Origin: UBA9715 sp045629845 | GTDB taxonomy: Bacteria; Actinomycetota; Coriobacteriia; Coriobacteriales; Eggerthellaceae | DNA: 21,384 nt | NCBI GenBank assembly: GCA_045629845.1 | Contig: JAZQRZ010000022.1 | Coordinates: forward strand, 1 to 21,384 | Direction of reading: 5' to 3' | In this document: one piece after another, positions 1 through 7,624 of the stretch | Layout of the letters: every line of letters begins with the position of its first letter | Position numbering within the stretch: position 1 is the stretch's first letter | Program-made: the position numbers and the translations under genes | Notes under the pieces: generated by a model | What the model saw: only the letters and a program-made list of their open reading frames with translations | What the model was told of the DNA's origin: nothing | Databases searched by the model: none

Positions 1-318
1 GAGCAAGGCACGACAAATTCGTTCTACTACTCTGAAGAGCCTTTCGGTTATTTGCGTCACGACCGCAACATCAGCTTTTCTGATCGCGGCACGCTAACCA
101 ACCTGCTAACCAGCTTTAACGGTTACACCATTTCGACTGGCGTACTTTCGAGCGAAATGCACTCGGGGATTACCGCAATTCCCCTCGACGTGGATGAACG
201 CATGCAAGTTGGCTACGTCATGCACAACGAGCGCCGCCCTGGCTCTTTGCTTCTGCGCTATATCGACGAGCTGCATAAGGTCATCGCCGAAAACCCCAGC
301 GTCAAAGCCCGTAGCTAA
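1..318 (+). CDS. LysR-type transcriptional regulator, C-terminal part (5' end outside window)
   Basis: The frame is open from base 1 to a TAA at 316-318 and encodes about 105 residues, so the start lies upstream of the window. The visible part resembles the last third of a LysR substrate-binding domain: a segment reading ISFSDRGTLTNLL, then GYTISTGVLSSE, then a stretch ending in a helix (LLLRYIDELHKVI). The ISDRxTLxNLL and GYTxSTGV pattern is one I associate with LysR regulators whose effector domain ends this way. The DNA-binding helix-turn-helix would be in the missing N-terminus, so neither effector nor target can be named. It converges on the cysteine desulfurase gene with only 23 bases between stop codons. 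The family call is moderately sure and rests on the C-terminus alone. Confidence 0.7.
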   Translation, partial: EQGTTNSFYYSEEPFGYLRHDRNISFSDRGTLTNLLTSFNGYTISTGVLSSEMHSGITAIPLDVDERMQVGYVMHNERRPGSLLLRYIDELHKVIAENPSVKARS

Positions 319-341
319 TACTCATAGCTATTGAAATAAGC

Positions 342-2462
342 TTATGCTTCGTAAATACTGCGACAGGCTTCGATAGCAACGAGCGCTGCATCAAGGTCAT
401 CGCGAGTAGTATGAGCAGCAACGCTAATTCGACCAGTGCCAATAAGCCCCATGGTGGCATGAATTGGCAAGGCGCAATGCCCACCTGAACGAATAGCAAC
501 GCCAAGCTTTCCAAGGAAGCGTGCAAGTTCCCCAGGTGCAACGCTGCGAACCGTAAACGAAACAAGACCAGTCTGGCCATCGGGCGCAGAATGATCTCCC
601 ACGACATTCACGCCTTCAAGAGCGCGAAGACCGTTTACAACGTAACGCGTGCAAGCCGCCGCGTGACGCTCGACATTATCCATACCAAGCGAATCAAGAT
701 AATCGATAGCTGCAGCCCAGCCAATCGCTTGCGAAATAGGGGGTGTACCTGGCTCGTATTGCGGCGCTTTGGGACGCAAATAGTAAGACTCGGTTGATGT
801 ATGAGAAATAACTCCCCCACCTGCAGCAAGAGGATCCATTTCATCGAAAGCTTCGTCGCTAATCCACAATGCACCAATACCAAAGGGGCCGTAAGCTTTA
901 TGCGCTGAAATCGCCACCCAATCAACACCGAGTTCATCGACACGCACCTTGTGATGCGGGAACGATTGAGCGCAATCAAGCATGAAACGCGCGCCGACCT
1001 TATGGGCTGCATCAGCCATTTCACGAACTGGATTCATAATGCCCAGCACGTTGCCAATATGAGCTATTGCTACGAGTTTGGGATGACGGGAAAGCGCTTC
1101 TTTATATGCTTCCTGATCAATACGACCAGCCGCATCAACAGGTAAGTATTCAAGTGTTGCACCCTTGCGTTCGGCAAGCAGTGCAAAAGGCATCGTATTA
1201 GAATGATGCTCGGCAATCGTTGTAAGAATCAAATCACCTTCGCCAATGTTCCATTCACCCCAAGCCTGCGCCACCAAATTGCAAGCAGCAGATGTATTCA
1301 TGCAATACACCGTCGAACGGCGCTCGGAACCAATAAAGTCTTCCAAACGCTTACGCGCGTCATTTAAAGAAGCGGTCGCCTGCGCAGATAAAGGATATGC
1401 ACCGCGATACACGTTTGCATTCTCGTGCAAGTCGAAATTGCTTTGCGCCTGTAATGCCGCACCAAGACGCTGCGACGTTGCTGCACTATCCAGATAAACT
1501 AAGCTATCAGCATGCTGAGGATCATTCAGCAAGGGAAAATCGCGCTTGTTGCACTGGCCGAATTCATCGGCCCAAAAAATGTCTGCATCTGTATTCGCGA
1601 AAGTATCCCCTCGCTTCAACACATCAAGCGCAATTTCCAGCAGCTTTTGATCAGCTGATGAAAGAGGTTGAGACTGATTGAGAGAAACAGGTGTTTCATC
1701 AGAATGCTCTTGAACCCATTTCGCTAACTGCACAACCTGCAAAGCCGACATCGTACACTGCTCAAAAAAGGACGCAAGGCCGGCAGGTTCAACGGCTGGA
1801 GCAGCAAGCTTTTCTTCACCGAACACATGGTCACGGATAGAAATGTGCGGCAGCGGACGATTTCCTTCGAGCGTACGCTTGGTATACGGCGCATCATCTA
1901 AGCTTTCAAGGTACGCACGCGAAATAAGGTACGGCGGACGACGAAGCTGCTGAATCCATGAAGTTATGGCATCACAATCGGGATATGCATCCATATCTTC
2001 GTGAAGCTCGTACAAATGACCAGCGGTAATAGCGCACATGCGAGCGTCCATCACAAGAACGGCTCGGTAGTTAGGTAGCACCGATACAGAAAGCTCACGC
2101 ATGGTTACAAGCAAACCAAAGGGCACACCATATAGCTCGAAATCAGCTGCGTTGCGCGTAAGTTCTCGCACAGCAACAGGATCGACACCCATAACCTCTA
2201 CAACAGTATTCTTCCCCTTGCGGCGCGCGCTATAAACCGCCTGCGCAACAGCCTGTTCAGATGCTGGGTCAGTCAAAATGAACACGGCTGGCACCTTAGC
2301 CGCAATTGCTTCGGTAAGTACTGTTTCGATATGTTCTTCTGCGCCTTCACCAAACGCAAGAATATACGTAACACTGCGACCACATACAGCGCGCAATTCT
2401 TCACCTGATCGGCGAGGGCGCTCGGGGATTTCTTTCAGCGGTTGATGGTCTTCGCGACTCAT
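342..2462 (-). CDS. SufS-class cysteine desulfurase with long N-terminal extension
   Basis: A 706-residue protein, against about 400 for an ordinary SufS. From about residue 322 it is a class V PLP-dependent desulfurase: YLDSAATS entry motif, AEHHSNTMPF, the PLP aspartate and glutamine in LDCAQSFPHH, the Schiff-base lysine in SAHKAYGPFGIG (about K522), EPGTPP, and the sulfur-accepting cysteine in RSGGHCALP (about C663), a SufS-type active site. It should take sulfur from cysteine as a persulfide for Fe-S clusters or another cofactor. The first 320 residues are not part of SufS. They contain ILAFGEGAEE near the start, then VLVMDARM and PPYLISRAYLESL at about 135-190, which faintly recall a MocA/CoxI-type nucleotidyltransferase with a degenerate nucleotide loop. 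Start at 2462: AAGGA lies 6 bases upstream, whereas the in-frame ATG at 2480 has none. No sufBCD genes are next to it. Confidence 0.85.
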   Translation of the reverse strand: MSREDHQPLKEIPERPRRSGEELRAVCGRSVTYILAFGEGAEEHIETVLTEAIAAKVPAVFILTDPASEQAVAQAVYSARRKGKNTVVEVMGVDPVAVRELTRNAADFELYGVPFGLLVTMRELSVSVLPNYRAVLVMDARMCAITAGHLYELHEDMDAYPDCDAITSWIQQLRRPPYLISRAYLESLDDAPYTKRTLEGNRPLPHISIRDHVFGEEKLAAPAVEPAGLASFFEQCTMSALQVVQLAKWVQEHSDETPVSLNQSQPLSSADQKLLEIALDVLKRGDTFANTDADIFWADEFGQCNKRDFPLLNDPQHADSLVYLDSAATSQRLGAALQAQSNFDLHENANVYRGAYPLSAQATASLNDARKRLEDFIGSERRSTVYCMNTSAACNLVAQAWGEWNIGEGDLILTTIAEHHSNTMPFALLAERKGATLEYLPVDAAGRIDQEAYKEALSRHPKLVAIAHIGNVLGIMNPVREMADAAHKVGARFMLDCAQSFPHHKVRVDELGVDWVAISAHKAYGPFGIGALWISDEAFDEMDPLAAGGGVISHTSTESYYLRPKAPQYEPGTPPISQAIGWAAAIDYLDSLGMDNVERHAAACTRYVVNGLRALEGVNVVGDHSAPDGQTGLVSFTVRSVAPGELARFLGKLGVAIRSGGHCALPIHATMGLIGTGRISVAAHTTRDDLDAALVAIEACRSIYEA

Positions 2463-2518
2463 GCGATTCCTTTCGCACATGACTACTAGTAGCTATGCTC
2501 TACAGCTTAGCACGGCAG

Positions 2519-3154
2519 CTAATCAAGCTGTGCATTCATAGGTTGATAGGCAACTTCCGAGGCTAATATTTCTGCAGTGGCATTGGTTAGTTCAGTTATT
2601 GCAACCTGCACTGCCTGCGCTTCGGAAGCAATAACGCGCACCTCTACGGCAACATCACCAGCAAAATCCGTTGAAACTACCTGGATACCCTGCTCGGAAA
2701 GCCAATGAGAAAGCTGATCGTAACGTGAATAATCGACACTAATCGTTAGGTCAACGCATTCGGCAAAGGTAACGACTTGCGCCGCAGCAAACGCATCCTG
2801 CGCTGCTTTTGTATAGGCGCGAACTAACCCGCCTGTACCCAGCAATGTTCCCCCGAAATAACGCGTAGTAACACAGATAACATCTTTGAGCTGGGCATGC
2901 TGAATAACTTCAAGTGTTGGCATACCCGAAGTACGAGCCGGTTCACCATCATCGGAATAACGTACGCGATTGCCTGCACGCAGCTCGTAGGCATACACAT
3001 TGTGACGTGCCTGAGGGTTGGCTGCGCGTATTCCATTCAAGAATGCGACAGCTTCCTCTTCCGTTTCGACATGGGCAACCTGGCCGATAAAACGAGACTT
3101 CTTCTCCTCGTATTCGGCGGTCGCTGTTCCTTGTATGGTCTTATAGGATTCCAT
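2519..3154 (-). CDS. YigZ/IMPACT family protein
   Basis: A 211-residue protein of the YigZ (UPF0029, IMPACT) family. The N-terminal domain carries the usual marks in order: YEEKKSRFIG, the RHNVYAY segment, YSDDGEPARTSGMP and RYFGGTLLGTGGLVRAY. The C-terminal third is the smaller ferredoxin-like domain. Eukaryotic IMPACT regulates translation through Gcn1; the bacterial role is poorly defined, possibly nucleic-acid or translation related. The open frame reaches back to a TTG at 3196, but that codon lies inside the hairpin following alaS. I therefore take the ATG at 3152-3154, where the family homology also begins. No good ribosome-binding site precedes either start, the weak point of this choice. 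The gene follows alaS in the same direction. Confidence 0.85.
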   Translation of the reverse strand: MESYKTIQGTATAEYEEKKSRFIGQVAHVETEEEAVAFLNGIRAANPQARHNVYAYELRAGNRVRYSDDGEPARTSGMPTLEVIQHAQLKDVICVTTRYFGGTLLGTGGLVRAYTKAAQDAFAAAQVVTFAECVDLTISVDYSRYDQLSHWLSEQGIQVVSTDFAGDVAVEVRVIASEAQAVQVAITELTNATAEILASEVAYQPMNAQLD

Positions 3155-3160
3155 GTCATT

Positions 3161-3215
3161 AAAAAGAGAGCCTTGTTGGCTTGCCTGAATAATCAAGCAG
3201 AACCGACAAGGCTCT
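3161..3215 (-). terminator. Rho-independent terminator or attenuator between alaS and yigZ
   Basis: On the minus strand, 11 bases after the alaS stop, a 10-bp perfect stem AGAGCCTTGT/ACAAGGCTCT (3206-3215 pairing with 3167-3176) encloses a smaller stem (GCTTG/CAAGC, 3194-3198 with 3179-3183). It is followed at once by CTTTTT (3161-3166). Stem plus U-tract is the classic intrinsic terminator. Its U-tract ends only seven bases before the yigZ start chosen here, so yigZ must rely on read-through or on a promoter I cannot see. Confidence 0.8.
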
Positions 3216-3225
3216 TACTAGACGA

Positions 3226-5892
3226 TTACTTCGAGAGCAAATCGCGAGCAGCATCCAAAGCAGCATCCAGACCGTCGGGGTTCTTGCCGCCAGCCTGAGC
3301 CATGGTGGGCTTGCCACCGCCGCCGCCCTGGATATGCGGAGCAATGGACTTGATGATATTGCCTGCATGGAAGCCCTTAGCAACAGCTTCGTCGGTACCA
3401 GCAGCCATGATGACGGGCTTGCCTTCGTTCACCGTACCAATAACAATAGCACCCGGTGCGCTCATGCGGTTGCGTACCGTATCCCACGTGTTGCGTAATG
3501 CGGCTGTGTCGGCATCGTCGCGACGCATAACAAGCAACGGATAACCCACATCGATAACCTTTTCCATAAGGTCGACAACAGCACCCGTTTCAAGCGTGGT
3601 CTTTGCAACCTTGGCACGGTGCTCCAGATCCTTCATCTGACGCAGGTTCGAAGCCGCCTTTTCGGAAACATCAAACAGCGGCACACGCAGCTCGTCAGCT
3701 GTTGCACGAAGCTCACCTTCGATACGATTCATGTAAGCAAGTGCTTCGAAGCTAGTAACTGCTTCGATACGGCGAACGTTTGCACCGACCGAACCTTCGC
3801 TCGTAATCTTCACGAAGCCAATTTCGGCTGTGTTAGCCACGTGGCAACCACCGCACAGTTCGCGCGAGAAATCGCTTGCTTCAACAACGCGAACCTGCTC
3901 GCCATACTTCTCGCCAAACAAAGCCGTTACACCCGAAGCGCGCGCTTCATCAAGCGTTGTCTGATAAATGTTCAGCGGGATAGCCTTCATGATTTCAGCG
4001 TTAGCCAAGTCTTCAATCTGGCGAATCTCATCGCGTGTAACTGCCTGGAAATGCGTAAAGTCGAAACGCAGACGATCGGGGCCAACATACGAACCAGCCT
4101 GGTTAACATGTTCGCCCAGGACGGAACGCAGAGCAGCATGCAGAATGTGCGTACCCGTGTGGTTGCGCGTAATGCGAGCACGACGCTCGGCATCAACCGT
4201 AGCAACAACCTGTTCGCCTTCAATCATGCGACCACTTGTAACTTTTACAAAATGGCTTGTAAGACCCTTTTCGGGAGCCTTCGTATCAACTACTTCAGCA
4301 GACGAATCGTTTGTAGTAATGACGCCCGTATCGCCAACTTCGCCACCCATTTCGGCATAGAACGGCGTGGTGTTCAGAATGATTTCGCCTTCTTCGCCTT
4401 CGGCAAGCGAAGCCACGCGCTGACCATCTTTCACCAGTGCAACAATGCGCGCCTTTGCTTCTGTATGGTCGTAGCCCACAAACTTCGTAGCGCCAACTTC
4501 TTTCAGGATGTCGGCCTGAACGCTGCCGTACGTTGACCATGCTGCCTCAGCATCGTCCTTCGTAGCAGCACGAGCGCGTTCGCGCTGTTCGGCCATGCAT
4601 GTCTCGAAGCCTTCCATATCAACATTGATGCCACGGTCGGCGCAGATTTCCTGCGTAACTTCTACCGGGAAGCCATAGGTGTCATGCAGCTTGAATGCGA
4701 CATCGCCCGGAAGCACATCGCCTTCACCCAGGCCTTCAACCGCTTCGTCAAGGTAAGCCTGACCCGTACGCAGCGTACGACCGAAGCGTTCTTCCTCGGA
4801 CAGAATGACCGATTCAACCAGTTCACGGTTGTCAACAATTTCGGGATACACATGACCCATAAGCCCGATAATCTGAGCGAAGTATTCTCGCAGGAATGGA
4901 CCTTCGATACCCAGCGAATGACCATGCATAACAGCACGACGCAACAAGCGACGAAGCACGTAGCCGCGACCTTCGTTGGAAGGCAGGATGCCGTCAGCAA
5001 TCATAAAGGACACGCTACGGCTGTGATCAGCGCAGATGCGCAGAGACAAGTCAATCTTCGACTGTTCAGCCGAAAGAGAGCCAGGAATCATGTTGCCATC
5101 GTACTTCTTACCAGACAGACGCTCGCCTACAGCAACCAAGCTGCGCAGAACGTCGGTTTCGTAATTCGACTGAACACCCTGCATGATGGCAGCCGTACGT
5201 TCAAGGCCAAGGCCCGTGTCGATGTTCTTTGTAGGAAGCGGCGCCAGCGTGCCATCTTCCTGGCCATCGAACTGAGTAAACACGCAGTTCCAATATTCAA
5301 GGAAGCGGTCGCAATCGCAACCAGGTGCACAATCAGGGCTGCCACAACCAAATTCGGGGCCCTGGTCGTAATACAGCTCGGAACAAGGACCACAAGGACC
5401 AGTGGGGCCAGCACGCCAGAAGTTGTCATCTTCACCAAGGCGGCTAATGCGTTCTTCAGGAATGCCAAGCGACTTCCAGATCTCGATTGTTTCATCGTCA
5501 TCCTGGAAGACCGTGAAATACAGCTTTTCAACCGGCAGCTCGAGCACATCAGTGGAGAACTCGAGTGCCCATGCACACATTTCCTTCTTAAAATACTTGC
5601 CGAAGCTGAAGTTACCCATCATTTCGAAGAAGGAAAGATGGCGACCAGTAGTACCAATAATATCGATGTCGTTGGTGCGGACGCACTTCTGAACCGTGGT
5701 GGTACCAATATATGCAGGATCAAGTTCCTTTACATGCAAAAAGTAAGGCTTGAACTGCACCATACCTGCGCTGGTCAGCAGCAAAGACGGGTCATCAGGG
5801 ATAAGCGAAGAAGACGGCCAACGTTTGCAGCCCTTCTCCTCGAAGAATTGTAAGTACTTCTCGCGGATTTCCGCGGTTGTCATATATCGCAT
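3226..5892 (-). CDS. alaS: alanine--tRNA ligase
   Basis: Full-length alanyl-tRNA synthetase (888 residues; family about 870-900), which charges tRNA-Ala in the cytoplasm. The N-terminal class II catalytic core shows TSAGMVQFKPYF, TNDIDIIGTTGRH and GNFSFGKYFK. Next come GPTGPCGPCSE with a cysteine-rich stretch (FGCGSPDCAPGCDCD, about 181-195) and NIDTGLGLER. The editing domain has the zinc ligands HTGTH (about 578-582) and CGGCH (about 680-684) for clearing mischarged serine and glycine. The C-terminal C-Ala domain ends in a glycine-rich GGGGGKP segment. Start: ATG at 5890-5892 has GGAAGG seven bases upstream; the longer frame to 5922 has no such site, and the ATG at 5883 is too far from it. 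The gene is divergent from purB and followed by a strong terminator. Confidence 0.97.
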   Translation of the reverse strand: MRYMTTAEIREKYLQFFEEKGCKRWPSSSLIPDDPSLLLTSAGMVQFKPYFLHVKELDPAYIGTTTVQKCVRTNDIDIIGTTGRHLSFFEMMGNFSFGKYFKKEMCAWALEFSTDVLELPVEKLYFTVFQDDDETIEIWKSLGIPEERISRLGEDDNFWRAGPTGPCGPCSELYYDQGPEFGCGSPDCAPGCDCDRFLEYWNCVFTQFDGQEDGTLAPLPTKNIDTGLGLERTAAIMQGVQSNYETDVLRSLVAVGERLSGKKYDGNMIPGSLSAEQSKIDLSLRICADHSRSVSFMIADGILPSNEGRGYVLRRLLRRAVMHGHSLGIEGPFLREYFAQIIGLMGHVYPEIVDNRELVESVILSEEERFGRTLRTGQAYLDEAVEGLGEGDVLPGDVAFKLHDTYGFPVEVTQEICADRGINVDMEGFETCMAEQRERARAATKDDAEAAWSTYGSVQADILKEVGATKFVGYDHTEAKARIVALVKDGQRVASLAEGEEGEIILNTTPFYAEMGGEVGDTGVITTNDSSAEVVDTKAPEKGLTSHFVKVTSGRMIEGEQVVATVDAERRARITRNHTGTHILHAALRSVLGEHVNQAGSYVGPDRLRFDFTHFQAVTRDEIRQIEDLANAEIMKAIPLNIYQTTLDEARASGVTALFGEKYGEQVRVVEASDFSRELCGGCHVANTAEIGFVKITSEGSVGANVRRIEAVTSFEALAYMNRIEGELRATADELRVPLFDVSEKAASNLRQMKDLEHRAKVAKTTLETGAVVDLMEKVIDVGYPLLVMRRDDADTAALRNTWDTVRNRMSAPGAIVIGTVNEGKPVIMAAGTDEAVAKGFHAGNIIKSIAPHIQGGGGGKPTMAQAGGKNPDGLDAALDAARDLLSK

Positions 5893-5929
5893 TGGTGGCC
5901 TTCCATCTCGCTTTTTGTGCATCCGAGCT

Positions 5930-5958
5930 ATTCTACCTCAAGTTTGACGCCCTGACAG
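5930..5958 (-). promoter_or_regulatory. Predicted alaS promoter
   Basis: Read on the minus strand: -35 CTGTCA (5953-5958), 17-base spacer, -10 TAGAAT (5930-5935), giving a transcript start near 5923 and a leader of about 31 bases carrying the GGAAGG ribosome-binding site. Four of six and five of six bases match the sigma-70 consensus. The -35 shares bases with the oppositely directed purB -35. Predicted from sequence only. Confidence 0.5.
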
Positions 5959-5960
5959 GG
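5950..5960. promoter_or_regulatory. Palindrome CCCTGACAGGG at the alaS/purB divergent -35 boxes
   Basis: An 11-base inverted repeat (CCCTG-A-CAGGG) that contains the predicted -35 elements of both divergent promoters, CTGACA on the + strand and CTGTCA on the minus strand. Two polymerases could not bind it together, and a dimeric regulator could cover both. Operator function is inference. Confidence 0.4.
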
Positions 5961-5979
5961 TGCCTGCATGGGGTATCCT
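5952..5979 (+). promoter_or_regulatory. Predicted purB promoter
   Basis: -35 CTGACA (5952-5957), 16-base spacer, -10 TATCCT (5974-5979), giving a start near 5986 and a leader of about 28 bases that includes GGAAGGA. A weaker alternative -35, TTGACG at 5944-5949, is badly spaced. Predicted from sequence only. Confidence 0.45.
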
Positions 5980-6013
5980 GATTTCAGACAAGAATCAACG
6001 GGAAGGAATAGGC

Positions 6014-7357
6014 ATGATCGAGCGCTACACGCGACCGGAAATGGGACGTATTTGGGAACTACAGAACAAGTTCGAGATTTGGAAAGAGATTGAAATCCTA
6101 GCATGCGAAGCTCAGGCCGAACTTGAAACCTGCGATATCACTCGCGAAGAAGCTGCTTGGATTCGCCAACATGCCGACTTCACCGTCGAGCGCATTGACG
6201 AGATTGAGCAGGTCACAAACCATGACGTCATTGCCTTCTTAACCAACATGGCTGAATACATCGACGCCGACTTACCCGAAGGCGCCGAACCGCCCAGCCG
6301 CTGGGTTCACTACGGCATGACATCAAGTGACCTGGGTGACACAGCCTTGTGCTACCAGATTACTCAGGCATGCGACATTATTCTCACCGATATTCGCAAG
6401 CTGGGCGAAACCTGCAAAAAGCGTGCTTTTGAATTTGAAGATACGTTGTGCGTAGGTCGCACGCATGGCATTTCCGCCGAGCCTATGACCTTTGGCATGA
6501 AGTTTGGTAGCTGGGCTTGGGCACTAAAGCGCGCCGAAGAACGCATGGAAGCTGCTCGTGCAGCCATCGCTACTGGCGCTATTTCAGGCGCTGTTGGTTC
6601 GTATTCCAGCATCGACCCCTACGTTGAACAGTACGTTTGTGAAAAGCTGGGTCTTACACCCGATCCGCTTTCTACGCAGGTTGTTGCGCGTGACCGTCAT
6701 GCGCAGGTTATGACCACCTTGGCAACCGTGGCTTCTACGCTTGAATCCATCGCCATGCAGGTTCGTCTGCTACAGCAGACCGACGTCATCGAAGCCGAAG
6801 AGCCTTTTAAGAAGGGCCAAAAGGGTTCCAGCGCTATGCCTCACAAGCGCAACCCCATTACCGTTGAGCGCGTTTGTGGTCTGTCACGCATCGTGAAGTC
6901 GAATTCGCTGGTTGCGCTTGACGACGTTGCTCTTTGGTACGAACGCGATATCAGCCACTCGGGTGCCGAACGCGTTGCACTGGCTGACAGCTTCATCGCA
7001 CTGGACTACATGTTCTACAAGATGCAGCCGCTCCTGGAAAACCTGTTCACCTACCCCGCCAAGATGGAACACAATCTGTGGCGCACACGCGGCCTTATCT
7101 TCAGCTCGAAGGTTATCCTTGCGCTGGTGAACACAGGCATGACGCGTGAAGATGCCTACGTTGTCGTTCAGCGCAACGCTATGCAGGTCTGGGAAGATAT
7201 TCAGAACGCTGTGGCAGGATCCACCTATCGCGAGCGTCTTGAAGCCGATCCCGAGTGCACGCTTACTGCAGAACAGCTGGACGAAATCTTCGACCCCTGG
7301 GCATTCCTGCAGCGCAAAGACGCCATCTTCGCGCGTCTCAAGACCCTCGAGTTTTAA
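6014..7357 (+). CDS. purB: adenylosuccinate lyase
   Basis: A 447-residue member of the fumarase/aspartase superfamily. It splits SAICAR to AICAR and adenylosuccinate to AMP, each with release of fumarate, in purine synthesis. Visible marks: RYTRPEMGRIW at the N-terminus, the MTSSDLGDT segment (about 102-110), GRTHGISAEP with the conserved histidine (about H151), and the signature loop GSSAMPHKRNP (about 271-281). The length is normal for the short bacterial form. The ATG at 6014 is chosen because GGAAGGA lies 7 bases upstream; the frame extends back to 5960 but without a ribosome-binding site and across the predicted promoter. It diverges from alaS and converges on the trkA pair; no other purine genes are adjacent. 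Confidence 0.96.
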   Translation: MIERYTRPEMGRIWELQNKFEIWKEIEILACEAQAELETCDITREEAAWIRQHADFTVERIDEIEQVTNHDVIAFLTNMAEYIDADLPEGAEPPSRWVHYGMTSSDLGDTALCYQITQACDIILTDIRKLGETCKKRAFEFEDTLCVGRTHGISAEPMTFGMKFGSWAWALKRAEERMEAARAAIATGAISGAVGSYSSIDPYVEQYVCEKLGLTPDPLSTQVVARDRHAQVMTTLATVASTLESIAMQVRLLQQTDVIEAEEPFKKGQKGSSAMPHKRNPITVERVCGLSRIVKSNSLVALDDVALWYERDISHSGAERVALADSFIALDYMFYKMQPLLENLFTYPAKMEHNLWRTRGLIFSSKVILALVNTGMTREDAYVVVQRNAMQVWEDIQNAVAGSTYRERLEADPECTLTAEQLDEIFDPWAFLQRKDAIFARLKTLEF

Positions 7358-7363
7358 ACCAAG

Positions 7364-7619
7364 TTTAGTATTGGGTAGGGCTTCGCGAACAAGCCTCGGC
7401 TAACCGCTCCTCGTTCTCGGCTCGGCAGAGTAATTTAAAAAAGTTTGTACGGGGGCTAGCTAAAGCTAGCCCGGTCTCACTGAAAACGAGCCACTGGCTC
7501 GTTTTCCGGGCGCTCGACCCAGAACTCCCGTGCTACGCACGCTCAAACAGTCCTCGCTCCCACCTCGCCTTCACTCGTCGCAGCCTCAGATAGTTCGCTC
7601 GACCCTACCCAATACTAAA
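7364..7619. repeat. 256-bp intergenic element bounded by a perfect 17-bp inverted repeat
   Basis: The whole gap between the convergent purB and trkA stops is filled by an element whose ends are TTTAGTATTGGGTAGGG (7364-7380) and its exact reverse complement (7603-7619). A further 6-bp pairing, GCGAAC (7385-7390) with GTTCGC (7593-7598), follows after a four-base internal loop. Inside are three smaller hairpins: an 8-bp stem GGGCTAGC (7453-7472), an 11-bp stem (7482-7506) and CGTGC/GCACG (7529-7541). The 10-mer CGCTCGACCC occurs twice (7511-7520 and 7596-7605). The minus strand of the right half is rich in GAGCG/GCGAGG words, unlike coding sequence nearby. I see no open frame and no clear target-site duplication. 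It could be a dispersed repeat (MITE-like), a structured RNA or an elaborate gene-end structure. Confidence 0.7.
7482..7506. terminator. Likely bidirectional terminator for purB and the trkA pair
   Basis: An 11-bp perfect stem GAAAACGAGCC/GGCTCGTTTTC with the three-base loop ACT. Because it begins with AAAA and ends with TTTT, it can act as a GC stem followed by a short U-run in either direction, which fits its place between convergent genes. It lies about 125 bases past purB and 120 past the trkA stop, rather far, so transcripts would carry long structured 3' ends. Confidence 0.6.
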
Positions 7620-7624
7620 ACGGA

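Noticed and set aside
1..318. Complete small gene starting at the TTG at base 52
   Set aside because: The frame is open to base 1 and the residues before 52 continue the LysR-like domain, so this is a gene cut by the window edge.
3619..4536. A 305-codon open frame on the + strand opposite the 3' half of alaS
   Set aside because: Same reason: it mirrors the AlaRS editing domain and has no recognisable domain.
4684..5853. A 389-codon open frame on the + strand opposite alaS
   Set aside because: It lies wholly inside alaS, has no family resemblance, and its composition is what the complement of a biased coding frame gives. alaS motifs are intact on the other strand.
7453..7541. Possible tRNA or CRISPR repeats in the hairpin-rich purB/trkA gap
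   Set aside because: The stems do not fit a cloverleaf (no T-loop or anticodon arm), and the repeated 10-mer occurs only twice, with no regular spacers.
7364..7619. Insertion sequence
   Set aside because: The inverted repeats suggest mobility, but the interior has no transposase frame and no target-site duplication is visible; it is reported as a structured element instead.
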